A DNA stretch of 64,000 bases, from assembly GCF_028128765.1 (NCBI RefSeq), contig NZ_LBJG01000024.1, positions 682,001-746,000 on the forward strand, in the 5' to 3' direction. Of the stretch, positions 8,636 to 17,391 are shown one piece after another. Numbering within the stretch: position 1 is the first letter of the stretch; every line of letters starts with the position of its first letter. A program made the position numbers and the translations under genes. Below the pieces are notes generated by a model. That model made no database searches and was not told the origin of the DNA. It saw only the letters and a list, made by a program, of their open reading frames with translations. The stretch is from Bradyrhizobium sp. CCBAU 51627 (GTDB lineage Bacteria > Pseudomonadota > Alphaproteobacteria > Rhizobiales > Xanthobacteraceae).

Positions 8636-11030
8636 CGAAACGCGCCCCCATTCGTCGGACGTCTTGCGACCGCGCAACGTTGGCGCGGCGATCAAGCGTA
8701 CTGAAGACCCGCGGCTCTTGACCGGGCGCGGCGAGTATTCGGCCGACCGGAAGCCGGACCGGCCGCTTCACGTTGCGTTCCTTCGCAGCGGGCAGCCGCA
8801 TGCGCGGATCGCCCGGATCGATACCGTTGCTGCGCAGGTGTCGCCGGGGGTGGTTGCGGTCTTCACCGCGGAGAATCTCGCCGGTGACTTCAAGCCGGTG
8901 ATCCCATTCTCGCGGATGCCGAACTATTACGCGACGCCAATCGTGCCCCTGGCTACCGGCAAGGTCCGATATGTCGGCGAAGCCGTCGCCGCCGTGATAG
9001 CCACCTCGCGATATCTGGCCGAGGATGCGCTCGAGTTGATCGATGTCGACTACGAGCCGCTTGGCGCTCTCTCGCGTGCAGAGACCGCCATCGCAGGCGA
9101 CGCGGCACTGCTGCACGAAGAGGCGGGCACCAATGTCCTCATCGCGCGCGAGTTCAAGAAGGGCGACGTGGCTGCCGATCTTAAGGCCGCTGCGGTCAGG
9201 GTGAGCGGCCGGTTTGAGATGACCCGCAAGGCGCCGCTTGCGATGGAGCCCCGGAGCTACACGGCCGAGTACGACAAGCGACGAGATGCCGTTACGCTTT
9301 ATACGTCGTCGAACATTCCGGGCATTGTGCGGGACGCCATTTGTGAATCGCTCGACCTTCCAGGCCACCGCTTGCGGGTGGTGGCGCCCGATGTCGGAGG
9401 CAGCTTCGGATCGAAAGGGTCGCTCTATCCTGAAGAGCTCCTGATCTGCATCGCGGCACGCAAGCTCGGCCGCTCGCTGAAGTGGACTGCCGATCGACTG
9501 GAGGACGTCAGCAGCTCGAGCCAAGCCTTCGCCGAAATCGTCGATGCCGAGATGGGCTTCGACGCCAACGGGATAGCGACTTCGTTGCAAGCAGACGTGA
9601 TCGGTGACGTCGGGGCCTATTCGATCTATCCCTGGACGTGCGGGCTGGAGCCAGTCCAGGTCGTCAGCTTCCTTCCTGGACCGTACAAGATCGCGTCGTA
9701 TCGGGGTGCGGTCCGCGGCGTCGCCACCTGTAAGCCGCCGACTGGTCCGTATCGTGGCGTCGGCCGGCCGATCTCGACCTTCGTTGCAGAGCGCCTGATG
9801 GACCTTGGCGCCAAAGCACTTGGTCTTGATCCCCTCGAGATTAGGAGGCGCAACCTGATCCCGGCCGAGGAATTCCCGTACCGGATTGCATCCGGAATCA
9901 TCTGGGACAAGACAGGATTTGTTGAGTGCCTGGAAGCCGCTGCGGAAGCTGTAGGTTACGAACAGCTTCGCGCTCAGCAAGCGGACGCGCGCAAGCACGG
10001 GCGTCTGTTCGGCATCGGGATCGCCTCCTATGCGGAATTGACCGGCATCGGCTCGCGGATCGCCGTCGCGCCAGGAATGCCGATCAACACAGGCTCGGAG
10101 ACGGCGAAGATCACCATCGACTCCACCGGCGCCATTACCGCTGCGTTCGGTGTAGCTTCACACGGGCAGGGACTGGAGACGACGCTGGCGCAGATCGTCG
10201 CCGATGATCTCGGTGCCCGCTTCGAGGACGTCCGCGTCATTCAAGGCGACAGCGATGAGGTCCCAATGTCGACCGGGACGTATGCGAGCCGTAGCGCGGT
10301 GCTCGGCGGCGGTGCTGCCAAGCATGCCTCGCGCATCCTCCAGGACAAGATCAAGCGAGTCGCGTCTCATCTCCTGGAGGCCAATCAGGACGACATCGAG
10401 GTTTTGGACGGCAAGGCCGTGGTCATCGGCACTGACCGTGCGGTGACATTCAAGCAGGTCGCCAAGGCTGTTTATTCCGACATGAAGACGCTGCCCGTCG
10501 AGGCACGCGAGGAACTGACGGGGACATACACCTACGACCCTATCAACGGGACGACTGCGGCAGCCACTCACATCGCTGTGGTGGAAGTCGATCCCCTGAC
10601 CTGCTTCGTCCAGATCCTGAAATACGTCGTCGCGGAGGATTGCGGCAGGATCATCAATCCGATGATCGTCGATGGCCAGGTCCACGGCGGCGTCGCGCAA
10701 GGTATTGGTGCGGCGCTGTTCGAAGAGCTCGTCTATGACGACGACGGCCAGCTCTTAAGCGCGAGCCTCGTCGACTATGTGATCCCCTCCGCACCCGAAG
10801 TGCCGGCCATGGACGTCGTCCACATCGAAAGCGAATCGGCGGTGGCCGGTGGATTCCGCGGCATGGGCGAGGGCGGCACGATCGGCGCGCCGGCCGCCAT
10901 AGCCAATGCGATCGCCGACGCGCTGTCGCCGCTCGGCATCGACGTATCCATTCTTCCGATGACTCCGGAGCGCATATTCAAGCTCATGGAGCAGACCAGA
11001 CTCAACGCGAGAGGAAAAGCAGATGAGTGA
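8628..11030 (+). CDS. Molybdenum hydroxylase large subunit (CoxL-like, xanthine oxidase family)
   Basis: This 800-residue subunit binds the molybdopterin cofactor and hydroxylates the substrate with water-derived oxygen. It opens with the family start (GAAIKRTEDPRLLTGRGEY), has DVGGSFGSKG around 258-267 and the conserved GMGEGGTIGAPAAIANAIAD near the C-terminus with the catalytic glutamate. The active-site loop reads TGPYRGVGRP instead of the AYxCSFR of true CO dehydrogenase, so CO is not the substrate; an aromatic or heterocyclic acid, aldehyde or CoA ester is more likely. ATG 8628 was preferred over an upstream in-frame start because it overlaps the MBL stop by 8 bp and follows GGGAAGC. It overlaps the SDR gene by 8 bp. 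Confidence 0.93.
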   Translation: MNSETRPHSSDVLRPRNVGAAIKRTEDPRLLTGRGEYSADRKPDRPLHVAFLRSGQPHARIARIDTVAAQVSPGVVAVFTAENLAGDFKPVIPFSRMPNYYATPIVPLATGKVRYVGEAVAAVIATSRYLAEDALELIDVDYEPLGALSRAETAIAGDAALLHEEAGTNVLIAREFKKGDVAADLKAAAVRVSGRFEMTRKAPLAMEPRSYTAEYDKRRDAVTLYTSSNIPGIVRDAICESLDLPGHRLRVVAPDVGGSFGSKGSLYPEELLICIAARKLGRSLKWTADRLEDVSSSSQAFAEIVDAEMGFDANGIATSLQADVIGDVGAYSIYPWTCGLEPVQVVSFLPGPYKIASYRGAVRGVATCKPPTGPYRGVGRPISTFVAERLMDLGAKALGLDPLEIRRRNLIPAEEFPYRIASGIIWDKTGFVECLEAAAEAVGYEQLRAQQADARKHGRLFGIGIASYAELTGIGSRIAVAPGMPINTGSETAKITIDSTGAITAAFGVASHGQGLETTLAQIVADDLGARFEDVRVIQGDSDEVPMSTGTYASRSAVLGGGAAKHASRILQDKIKRVASHLLEANQDDIEVLDGKAVVIGTDRAVTFKQVAKAVYSDMKTLPVEAREELTGTYTYDPINGTTAAATHIAVVEVDPLTCFVQILKYVVAEDCGRIINPMIVDGQVHGGVAQGIGAALFEELVYDDDGQLLSASLVDYVIPSAPEVPAMDVVHIESESAVAGGFRGMGEGGTIGAPAAIANAIADALSPLGIDVSILPMTPERIFKLMEQTRLNARGKADE

Positions 11031-11772
11031 TCTCAAAGGACGTGTCGCGCTCGTGACCGGCGGCGGACGGGATGTGGGGGCGGCGATCGCCAAGCTGCTG
11101 GCGGAACACGGCGCCAGCGTTGCGGTCAACTATCACAGCTCGAACACAGAGGCCGAGGCGGTGGTCGCCGAGATCGAGAATGCCGGCGGCAAGGCGAAGG
11201 CCTATCAGGCCGATATCTCGGACGCCGACGTCGTTCGGAAAATGGTCGCCGGCATCAAGAACGATTTCGGCGGGCTCGACATCCTCGTCAACAACGCCGG
11301 GCTGGTGTTTCGCAAGCGCTTCAGCGAAAGCACGCCCGAGGACTGGAAGAAGCAGATCGACACCTGCCTGTACGGTGCGCTGAATTGCTCGCACAGTGCC
11401 GGGCCGCTGCTCGAAGCGTCCGGCCGCGGCCGCATCATATCCATCATGGGGGACTCATCGAGGGTCGGCGAATCCGGTCTTGCGCTCGGCGCGGCTGCGC
11501 GCGCCGGCACTATCGCGCTGATGAAGTCGCTGGCCCGCGAATGGGGACGCTCGGGCGTGACGGCCAATTCGATCTCGCTCGGCCTGATCGAAACCGCCCA
11601 CGACAGGACCTGGGTCAATGCCAACCGTGACAAGCTGGTCAAGGCCTATGCGATCCGGAGGCTGGGCTTGCCGTCCGACGTTGCACCCTTGGTCGCCCTG
11701 CTGGCCTCCGATGCGGGAAGCTGGATCACGGGGCAAGTCATCAGCGTGAACGGCGGATACAGTATGGTCTAG
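11023..11772 (+). CDS. Short-chain dehydrogenase/reductase with non-canonical active site
   Basis: A 249-residue SDR. The cofactor end is normal: TGGGRDVGAAIA near 12-23 and NNAG near 88-91. The active site is not: where the family has YxxxK, the sequence reads GLALGAAARAGTIALMKSLA, so the tyrosine is Gly and the lysine is Arg. The C-terminus (ITGQVISVNGGYSMV) is again typical. It may catalyse a different reaction, act as an enoyl-reductase-like or structural partner, or be inactive. Its ATG overlaps the Mo subunit gene by 8 bp, and the CoA ligase follows 11 bp later, so it belongs to the operon. Confidence 0.88.
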   Translation: MSDLKGRVALVTGGGRDVGAAIAKLLAEHGASVAVNYHSSNTEAEAVVAEIENAGGKAKAYQADISDADVVRKMVAGIKNDFGGLDILVNNAGLVFRKRFSESTPEDWKKQIDTCLYGALNCSHSAGPLLEASGRGRIISIMGDSSRVGESGLALGAAARAGTIALMKSLAREWGRSGVTANSISLGLIETAHDRTWVNANRDKLVKAYAIRRLGLPSDVAPLVALLASDAGSWITGQVISVNGGYSMV

Positions 11773-11783
11773 GGGATACGACG

Positions 11784-13322
11784 ATGCTGCACGTTGATCT
11801 GATTGCGCCGATCGCGACGCTCCTCGATCGTCATGCCAAACAGCGGACCGGACAGGTCGCGTACTGGGATTCATCGCGGTCCGTCACCTATGCGGAACTT
11901 GCGACGCGTACCGCCTCGATCGCGGCAAACCTGGCGAAGGCCGGTCTGCGAGAGGGCGACAAGGTTGCGATCTATCTACCCAATGGCGTCGACTGGATCG
12001 AAGCCTGCTTCGCGGCATTGCGTGCCGGGGCGGTCGTCGTGCCCATCAGCTTCGACGCTGCGGAAGGAGAGATCAGTTATCGCGTGACCGATGCTGGCTG
12101 CAGCCTGATCATCACAGCCGCGTCGAGGAAGGAACTGATCGCGAAAATCTGCGGTGACGCCGGAATTGCGCCGACAGTGATCTTTGCCGGCGCCGAAGCG
12201 GCTCGGGCCGGCATCGCGCTGGCGGACCTTGCAACAGAGAGCGCCGCGAAGCCGCTCGACCCCGACGATATCGATCGTTCCTCTTTTATCATCTACACAT
12301 CCGGTACCACGGGCCGCGCCAAGGGCGTGCTGCTGTCGTTGCGTGGCATGCTGTGGATCGCCGCGGCGTGCTGGGCGCCGATCTGCGAGCTGACCGAGAA
12401 GGATGTCGTTCTGTCGCCTCTCCCGCTGTTCCACTCCTACGGTCTCAATCTGTCGGTGCTCAGTGTGCTCGCGGTCGGCGCGAGCGAGCACATCATGGAG
12501 AAGTTTTCGCCGCAGCAGGCGCTCGATCTTTTGCAGACGGGAAAATACTCGATCCTGCCCGGCGTGCCGACGATGTTCCATTATCTCCTGCATCGCGCGC
12601 AGGAAGCTGGCATCGAACGCCTCGGCTCGGTCCGGCTGTGCATCTCCGCCGGCGCCATCATGCCGGCCGCTCTGAACGACGCCTTTGAGAAGCAGTTCGG
12701 AACACGGCTGCTGGACGGATACGGCATCACCGAGACGTCCACGATGGTCACGATGAACTGGCTGCACGGCGCACGGCCGATGGGATCGTGCGGATTGCCG
12801 GTACCGGGTCTTGCCGTGCGGATCGTCGATCCAACCTCGCTGGAGGATGTCCCGATCGGTGAAGAGGGCGAGTTGATCGTGCGCGGGCCGAACCTGATGC
12901 ACGGCTATCATAACAAGCCAGCGGAGACGGCCTCCGCCCTGCGAAAGGGCTGGTACCATACGGGCGATCTCGCGAAGTCGGACGCCAGCGGCTATCTGAC
13001 GATCACCGGCCGGATCAAGGAGCTGATCATCCGCGGCGGCCAGAATATCGCGCCGGCCGAGATCGAGGAGGTTGTGGTGCGGCATCCGCAGGTGACCGAT
13101 TGTGCCGTTGTCGGCATCAGGCACGCGACGCTCGGTGAAGTGCCGTGCCTGTTCGTGGTGGCCAAGGCCGACGAACTCGATGTCGCGTCATTGATGGACC
13201 ATTGCAGGGCCCATCTTTCATCCTACAAGATTCCCGAAGCGACCCATCTCGTCTCGGAGATTCCACGCACAGGCTCGGGGAAGATCATGCGCTTCAAGCT
13301 GGTCGAGGCGTTGCGCACTTAG
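11784..13322 (+). CDS. Acyl-CoA synthetase (AMP-forming, ANL superfamily)
   Basis: A 512-residue adenylate-forming ligase that activates a carboxylic acid to its CoA ester through an acyl-AMP. Motifs in order are FIIYTSGTTGRAKGVLLS near 168-185 (P-loop), DGYGITETSTM near 311-321, WYHTGDLAKSDASGYLTI near 390-407, GRIKELIIRGGQNIAPAEIE near 410-429 and the catalytic lysine in PRTGSGKIMRFKL near 500. The acid-binding pocket cannot be assigned by eye. As last gene of the 5716-13322 operon it probably makes the CoA substrate used by the crotonase and, if co-regulated, by the AbfD-like enzyme at 15794. Confidence 0.93.
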   Translation: MLHVDLIAPIATLLDRHAKQRTGQVAYWDSSRSVTYAELATRTASIAANLAKAGLREGDKVAIYLPNGVDWIEACFAALRAGAVVVPISFDAAEGEISYRVTDAGCSLIITAASRKELIAKICGDAGIAPTVIFAGAEAARAGIALADLATESAAKPLDPDDIDRSSFIIYTSGTTGRAKGVLLSLRGMLWIAAACWAPICELTEKDVVLSPLPLFHSYGLNLSVLSVLAVGASEHIMEKFSPQQALDLLQTGKYSILPGVPTMFHYLLHRAQEAGIERLGSVRLCISAGAIMPAALNDAFEKQFGTRLLDGYGITETSTMVTMNWLHGARPMGSCGLPVPGLAVRIVDPTSLEDVPIGEEGELIVRGPNLMHGYHNKPAETASALRKGWYHTGDLAKSDASGYLTITGRIKELIIRGGQNIAPAEIEEVVVRHPQVTDCAVVGIRHATLGEVPCLFVVAKADELDVASLMDHCRAHLSSYKIPEATHLVSEIPRTGSGKIMRFKLVEALRT

Positions 13323-13335
13323 GACAGAGGGCAGG

Positions 13336-14409
13336 CTATGAATCGACAGAACGCGGTCCCAGGGCGCCAAACGCCTTGGGATCATATGTCAGCCTGTAGC
13401 GCATGTCGGCGGCCACAATCGGCTGCTTGCAGCGGTCGCAATTCACCGACGCATGGAAATCGTGCCCGCAGGTGAGGTGGGTGAGTAGCAGGGGCGGCTT
13501 GCCCTTGGAGAGCCAACGATCGCCCCACTGCAGCATCGTGATGAAGGGTCCGTACAGGTCGCGCCCCATGTCGGTGAGAAGATATTCATAGCGATCCGGC
13601 GAGCTCTGGTATTGCCGGCGGCGCAACACGCCGCTGGCGACGAGACGGTTCAGTCGATCCGTCAGGATATTCGGCGCGATCTCGAGTTCGGTGAGGATCT
13701 TGTCGTAGCGCCGATTGCCGAAGAAGCCCTCGCGCACGACCATGAAGCTCCATTTGTCGCCAATGATCTCGAGCGCTCGCGAGACAGAGCTTGGGCGGCC
13801 GAGCTGAAAGCGGTTGCCGTCCGAGGCTCTTCTTGTGTTGCGGCCGGCCTTGGCGGGGTGGCGCCCGGCGCCCGGTCCGTCGCGGTACCTGGCATCGCGC
13901 GCGGCGACGCTTTCGCCACAATGCGAGCAGGCGACGATCGGGTGACTGTCGCAACCGCAGCTGACGTGGACCAGCGTCAGTGGAGCGGGCTTGCCGCCTG
14001 CGAGCCAGCGATCGCCGAACTGCATCAGGGCGATGAAGCTCGGATAAAGATCGAAGCCCATTTTGGTCAGGCGATATTCCTTGCGCAGCGACGATCCGGG
14101 CGCGACCTGCCGGAAGATTGCGAGCTGCGTGAGTTTCCTCAGACGATCGGTCAGCGTTGCCCTGGGAATGCCAAGCGCCGCACGGAATGCCTCGAAGGTT
14201 TGCGTGCCGAAGAACGCCTCGCGTATGATCAGGAAAGCCCAGGCGTCGGACACGATATCCAACGTGCGCGCCACAGAACAATTTCGTTCGCGCCTGATAG
14301 CGCCGGCCTGGCTTTTGGCCGGCTTCGGCGTCGCTCGGGGGGATGGTTTCGTGGGCTGGGCCTTGGCGGCGGCAGGCATGTCTCGGAAATCCGTATTCGC
14401 AGTCACCAT
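13336..14409 (-). CDS. Double-domain HxlR-type transcriptional regulator
   Basis: This 357-residue protein contains two complete HxlR winged-helix domains in tandem, about residues 41-140 and 205-305, joined by a basic linker. Both have the family core (TLDIVSDAWAFLIIREAFFG and ALEIIGDKWSFMVVREGFFG). The N-domain keeps the conserved HxlR cysteine (Cys44 in ERNCSVART); in the second domain it is Ser. Each domain is followed by a Cys-rich tail (C151, C153, C161, C164; and C314, C324, C327) that could bind zinc. A normal HxlR protein has about 110-150 residues and dimerises; here one chain supplies two domains. It converges on the CoA ligase gene and diverges from the binding-protein gene, with a tandem operator in between. 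Confidence 0.9.
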   Translation of the reverse strand: MVTANTDFRDMPAAAKAQPTKPSPRATPKPAKSQAGAIRRERNCSVARTLDIVSDAWAFLIIREAFFGTQTFEAFRAALGIPRATLTDRLRKLTQLAIFRQVAPGSSLRKEYRLTKMGFDLYPSFIALMQFGDRWLAGGKPAPLTLVHVSCGCDSHPIVACSHCGESVAARDARYRDGPGAGRHPAKAGRNTRRASDGNRFQLGRPSSVSRALEIIGDKWSFMVVREGFFGNRRYDKILTELEIAPNILTDRLNRLVASGVLRRRQYQSSPDRYEYLLTDMGRDLYGPFITMLQWGDRWLSKGKPPLLLTHLTCGHDFHASVNCDRCKQPIVAADMRYRLTYDPKAFGALGPRSVDS

Positions 14410-14474
14410 TCAAGGGCCGCTTCGCAAGCTTGGCTCGTTTAACACATCGCTGCGATTGACTCCCACGAAAAATT

Positions 14475-14516
14475 AGTCTAGTTACGCATGTAACAAAAGT
14501 CTAGTTATGCATGTAA
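14475..14516. promoter_or_regulatory. Tandem operator repeats between the HxlR regulator and the ABC binding protein gene
   Basis: AGTCTAGTTACGCATGTAA (14475-14493) and AGTCTAGTTATGCATGTAA (14498-14516) are direct repeats with one mismatch and a 23-bp period. Each contains a dyad; the first has GTTAC-GCAT-GTAAC. They lie 66 bp upstream of the divergent regulator gene and 45 bp upstream of the binding-protein gene, where a regulator would control both. A third, weaker copy is at 5649-5667. Confidence 0.65.
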
Positions 14517-14561
14517 TGAAGCGGATCGCGCCGCGCCGCATTTTTTCTTGGGAGGAGCGTC

Positions 14562-15788
14562 ATGAAGGCTGGAGTGCAGACAATCTTGATCGCAGCCGCA
14601 GCGGCGGTCGCCTTGGCAAGCCATGTCGCCGCGCAGCCGGCTGCGGTTTCCGACGATGCCGTGAAGATCGGCGTGCTGACCGATATGTCCGGCCAGTTCT
14701 CTCACGAATCCGGTGAGGGGTCCGTGACCGCAGTGAAAATGGCGGTCGAGGATTTCGGCGGCAAGGTGCTGGGCAAGCCGATCGAGGTGCTGGTGGCCGA
14801 CCACCAGAACAAGCCGGATACGGCCTCGGGGCTCGCGCGCAAATGGTTCGACGTCGATCATGTCGACATGGTCGCCAATTTGATCAATTCCTCGATCGCG
14901 CTCACCGTCTCCCAGCTTGCACAGCAGAAGAACAGGATCGCCATCATCAACGGCTCCGGTTCGTCGCGCCTCACCAATGACGCCTGCACGCCCAACAGCG
15001 TTCACTATGCGTACGACACCTACGCGCTCGCCCGCGGTACGGGCAGCGCGCTGATGAAGGCCGGTCAGAAGAGCTGGTACTTCCTGACGGCGGACTATGC
15101 CTTTGGACACGCACTGGAGGGCGACACCACTGCGGTCGTGAAGAGCCTGGGCGGCGAGGTGATCGGATCGACCCGATACCCGGTCGAGGCGTTCGATCAA
15201 TCCTCATTCCTGCTCCAGGCACAGTCGTCAAAAGCGCAGGTCATCGGCCTCGCGGGTTCAGGCAATGTCCTTGTCAATTCGATCAAGTCGGCACAGGAGT
15301 TCGGGATCACGAAGGGCGGCCAGACGCTTGCCGGATTGCTGGTATGGATCACCGATATCAAGAGCCTCGGCCTGCGGACGGCGCAGGGGCTCGTGCTGAC
15401 GAATGCCTTCTATTGGGATCGCGACGACGAGACGCGCGCATGGTCGAAGCGCTTCTATGAACGCATGAAGCGGATGCCGCACATGGGCGACGCCGGCGAC
15501 TATTCGTCGACCATGCACTATCTCAAGGCGATCGAGGCCGCCGGGACCGACGAGGCCAAGGCCGTGATGAGCAAGATGCGCGAGATGCCGATCAACGACT
15601 TCTTCGCCAAGAATGGTCGCATCCGCGAGGACGGGCGCATGGTGCATGACATGTATGTGTACGAGGTGAAGCAGCCGTCCGAGTCCAAGAGCGAATGGGA
15701 TTTCTACAAGCTGCGCGAGGTGATCCCGGGCGAGCAGGCGTTCCGACCGCTCAAGGACAGCCTCTGCCCGCTGGTCAAGAAGGGGTGA
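14562..15788 (+). CDS. ABC transporter substrate-binding protein (branched-chain amino acid/HAAT type)
   Basis: A 408-residue periplasmic binding protein with a Sec signal peptide of about 25 residues (basic start, Ala-rich core, cleavage near VAA-QP). It has the Peripla_BP_6 pattern: VKIGVLTDMSGQFSHESGEG, then AVKMAVEDFGG and IEVLVADHQNKPDTA. Proteins like this bind amino acids, aromatic acids or short-chain organic acids. ATG 14562 follows GGGAGGAGCG. No HAAT permease or ATPase gene lies in the window, so it must use a distant transporter or serve as a sensor. The AbfD-like gene starts 5 bp downstream, suggesting that the ligand is the substrate or precursor of that pathway. Confidence 0.9.
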   Translation: MKAGVQTILIAAAAAVALASHVAAQPAAVSDDAVKIGVLTDMSGQFSHESGEGSVTAVKMAVEDFGGKVLGKPIEVLVADHQNKPDTASGLARKWFDVDHVDMVANLINSSIALTVSQLAQQKNRIAIINGSGSSRLTNDACTPNSVHYAYDTYALARGTGSALMKAGQKSWYFLTADYAFGHALEGDTTAVVKSLGGEVIGSTRYPVEAFDQSSFLLQAQSSKAQVIGLAGSGNVLVNSIKSAQEFGITKGGQTLAGLLVWITDIKSLGLRTAQGLVLTNAFYWDRDDETRAWSKRFYERMKRMPHMGDAGDYSSTMHYLKAIEAAGTDEAKAVMSKMREMPINDFFAKNGRIREDGRMVHDMYVYEVKQPSESKSEWDFYKLREVIPGEQAFRPLKDSLCPLVKKG

Positions 15789-15793
15789 CCTTG

Positions 15794-17350
15794 ATGGATC
15801 AGGATGTCGCTGTCGATGGTCTTGCCACACTCGCTCGGGAGCCGATCCGCAGCGGCGCCGATTATGTCGCAAGCCTGAGGGGCCGGAAGCTCAAGGTCTA
15901 TCTGATGGGCGAAGAGGTCGCCGAACCGGTCGACCATCCGATCATCCGGCCCTCAATCAACGCCGTGGCGGAGACATACGATCTCGCCAACGACAATCCC
16001 GAGCTGGCGTCGGCGACGTCGCCACTGACCGGCGAGCGCATCAACCGCTTCCTGCATATCGCGACCAGCCCAGCGGACCTCGTCATGCAGAACAAGATGC
16101 AGCGCCGGCTCGGACAGTTGACCGGCACCTGCTTTCAGCGCTGCGTCGGCATGGACGCGCTGAACGCGCTGCACTCCGTGACTCATGATCTGGACCGGAA
16201 GTACGGCACATTCTACCACGACCGCTTCAAGGACTTTCTCGCACGCGTTCAACGGTCAAATCTTGTGATCGGCGGCGCGATGACCGACGTGAAAGGCGAT
16301 CGCGGTAAATCGCCTTCACAGCAAGCAGATCCCGATCTCTTCGTGCATGTTACGCGGCGTACCGCGCAAGGGATCTATATCAGCGGGGCCAAGGCGCATC
16401 AGACAGGCTGCCTGAACTCGCATTGGCTGATCGTCATGCCGACAATGAGATTGGAGCCGGACGACAAGGACTACGCCATCGTCGCTGCGCTCCCGGTCGA
16501 TGCCGAGGGCATCACCTACATCTACGGCCGGCAATCCTGCGATGTGCGCAGCGCTGAAGAGGGCGACATCGACGCGGGCAATGCGCGGTTTGCCGGCCAG
16601 GAAGCCATGATCGTCTTCCAGGATGTGTTCATCCCGGCCGAACATGTCTTCATGGACGGTGAAGTGGAATTCGCATCTACGCTGGTCGAACGCTTCACCT
16701 GCTATCATCGCCGCAGCTACGTCTGCAAGACCGGCGTCGGCGACGTCCTGATCGGCGCGGCGGCGACGATCGCAGACTACAATGGCGTCGAGCGCGCCTC
16801 CCATATCCGCGACAAGCTGGTCGAGATGACCCATCTCAACGAAACCATCTATGGCGCGGGCATTGCCGCGAGCCATCAGGGGATCGCGATGGATTCCGGG
16901 GCGTTCCTGCCGGACGAGATGCTCGCGAACGTCTGCAAGCATCACGTCACGCGCTTGCCTTACGAGATCGGCCGGCTGGCGCAGGATCTCGCCGGCGGAC
17001 TGATGGTGACCTTGCCGTCGGAACGCGAGCTGCGCCATGAGACGATCGGTCCTCTGATTGAAAAGTATCTGAAAGGCCGGCCGGAGATTGCGACGGAGGA
17101 CAGGATTCGTGTTCTGCGCCTGGTCGAGAACATGACGCTGGGCAGGAACGCGGTGGGATACCTGACGGAATCCATGCATGGCGCGGGTTCGCCGCAGGCG
17201 CAACGGATCCAGATCGCGCGCTCGATGCAGATCGAGTTCAAGAAGGAGCTGGCCAAGGCGCTTGCGGGCATTTCGTCGACATCGCGGGCGGAGATCGAAA
17301 ACGATCTTTCCACCTACATGGCCAGAGTATTTGCGCCAGTTCGCGATTGA
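15794..17350 (+). CDS. 4-hydroxybutyryl-CoA dehydratase-like protein (AbfD/HpaB superfamily)
   Basis: A 518-residue member of the acyl-CoA-dehydrogenase-like HpaB superfamily. Two groups can be confused here: FADH2 monooxygenases (HpaB) and the [4Fe-4S]/FAD radical enzyme 4-hydroxybutyryl-CoA dehydratase (AbfD). The AbfD cluster ligands appear conserved: CFQRC at Cys113/Cys117 (family Cys99/Cys103), and His305 with Cys311 in HRRSYVCKTGVGDVLIG (family His292/Cys299). No HpaC-type flavin reductase gene is nearby, which also favours the dehydratase. ATG 15794 is preceded by AAGGGG at good spacing; the longer frame upstream overlaps the binding-protein gene. The true substrate may be another 4-hydroxyacyl-CoA. 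Confidence 0.82.
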   Translation: MDQDVAVDGLATLAREPIRSGADYVASLRGRKLKVYLMGEEVAEPVDHPIIRPSINAVAETYDLANDNPELASATSPLTGERINRFLHIATSPADLVMQNKMQRRLGQLTGTCFQRCVGMDALNALHSVTHDLDRKYGTFYHDRFKDFLARVQRSNLVIGGAMTDVKGDRGKSPSQQADPDLFVHVTRRTAQGIYISGAKAHQTGCLNSHWLIVMPTMRLEPDDKDYAIVAALPVDAEGITYIYGRQSCDVRSAEEGDIDAGNARFAGQEAMIVFQDVFIPAEHVFMDGEVEFASTLVERFTCYHRRSYVCKTGVGDVLIGAAATIADYNGVERASHIRDKLVEMTHLNETIYGAGIAASHQGIAMDSGAFLPDEMLANVCKHHVTRLPYEIGRLAQDLAGGLMVTLPSERELRHETIGPLIEKYLKGRPEIATEDRIRVLRLVENMTLGRNAVGYLTESMHGAGSPQAQRIQIARSMQIEFKKELAKALAGISSTSRAEIENDLSTYMARVFAPVRD

Positions 17351-17391
17351 GGGGCGAGAGCGGGTTCGGCGCGACCTTTTGGGAGACGACA

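Noticed and set aside
8628..11030. Carbon monoxide dehydrogenase (form I CoxL)
   Set aside because: The AYxCSFR active-site motif is absent (TGPYRGVGRP instead); only the wider hydroxylase family is supported.
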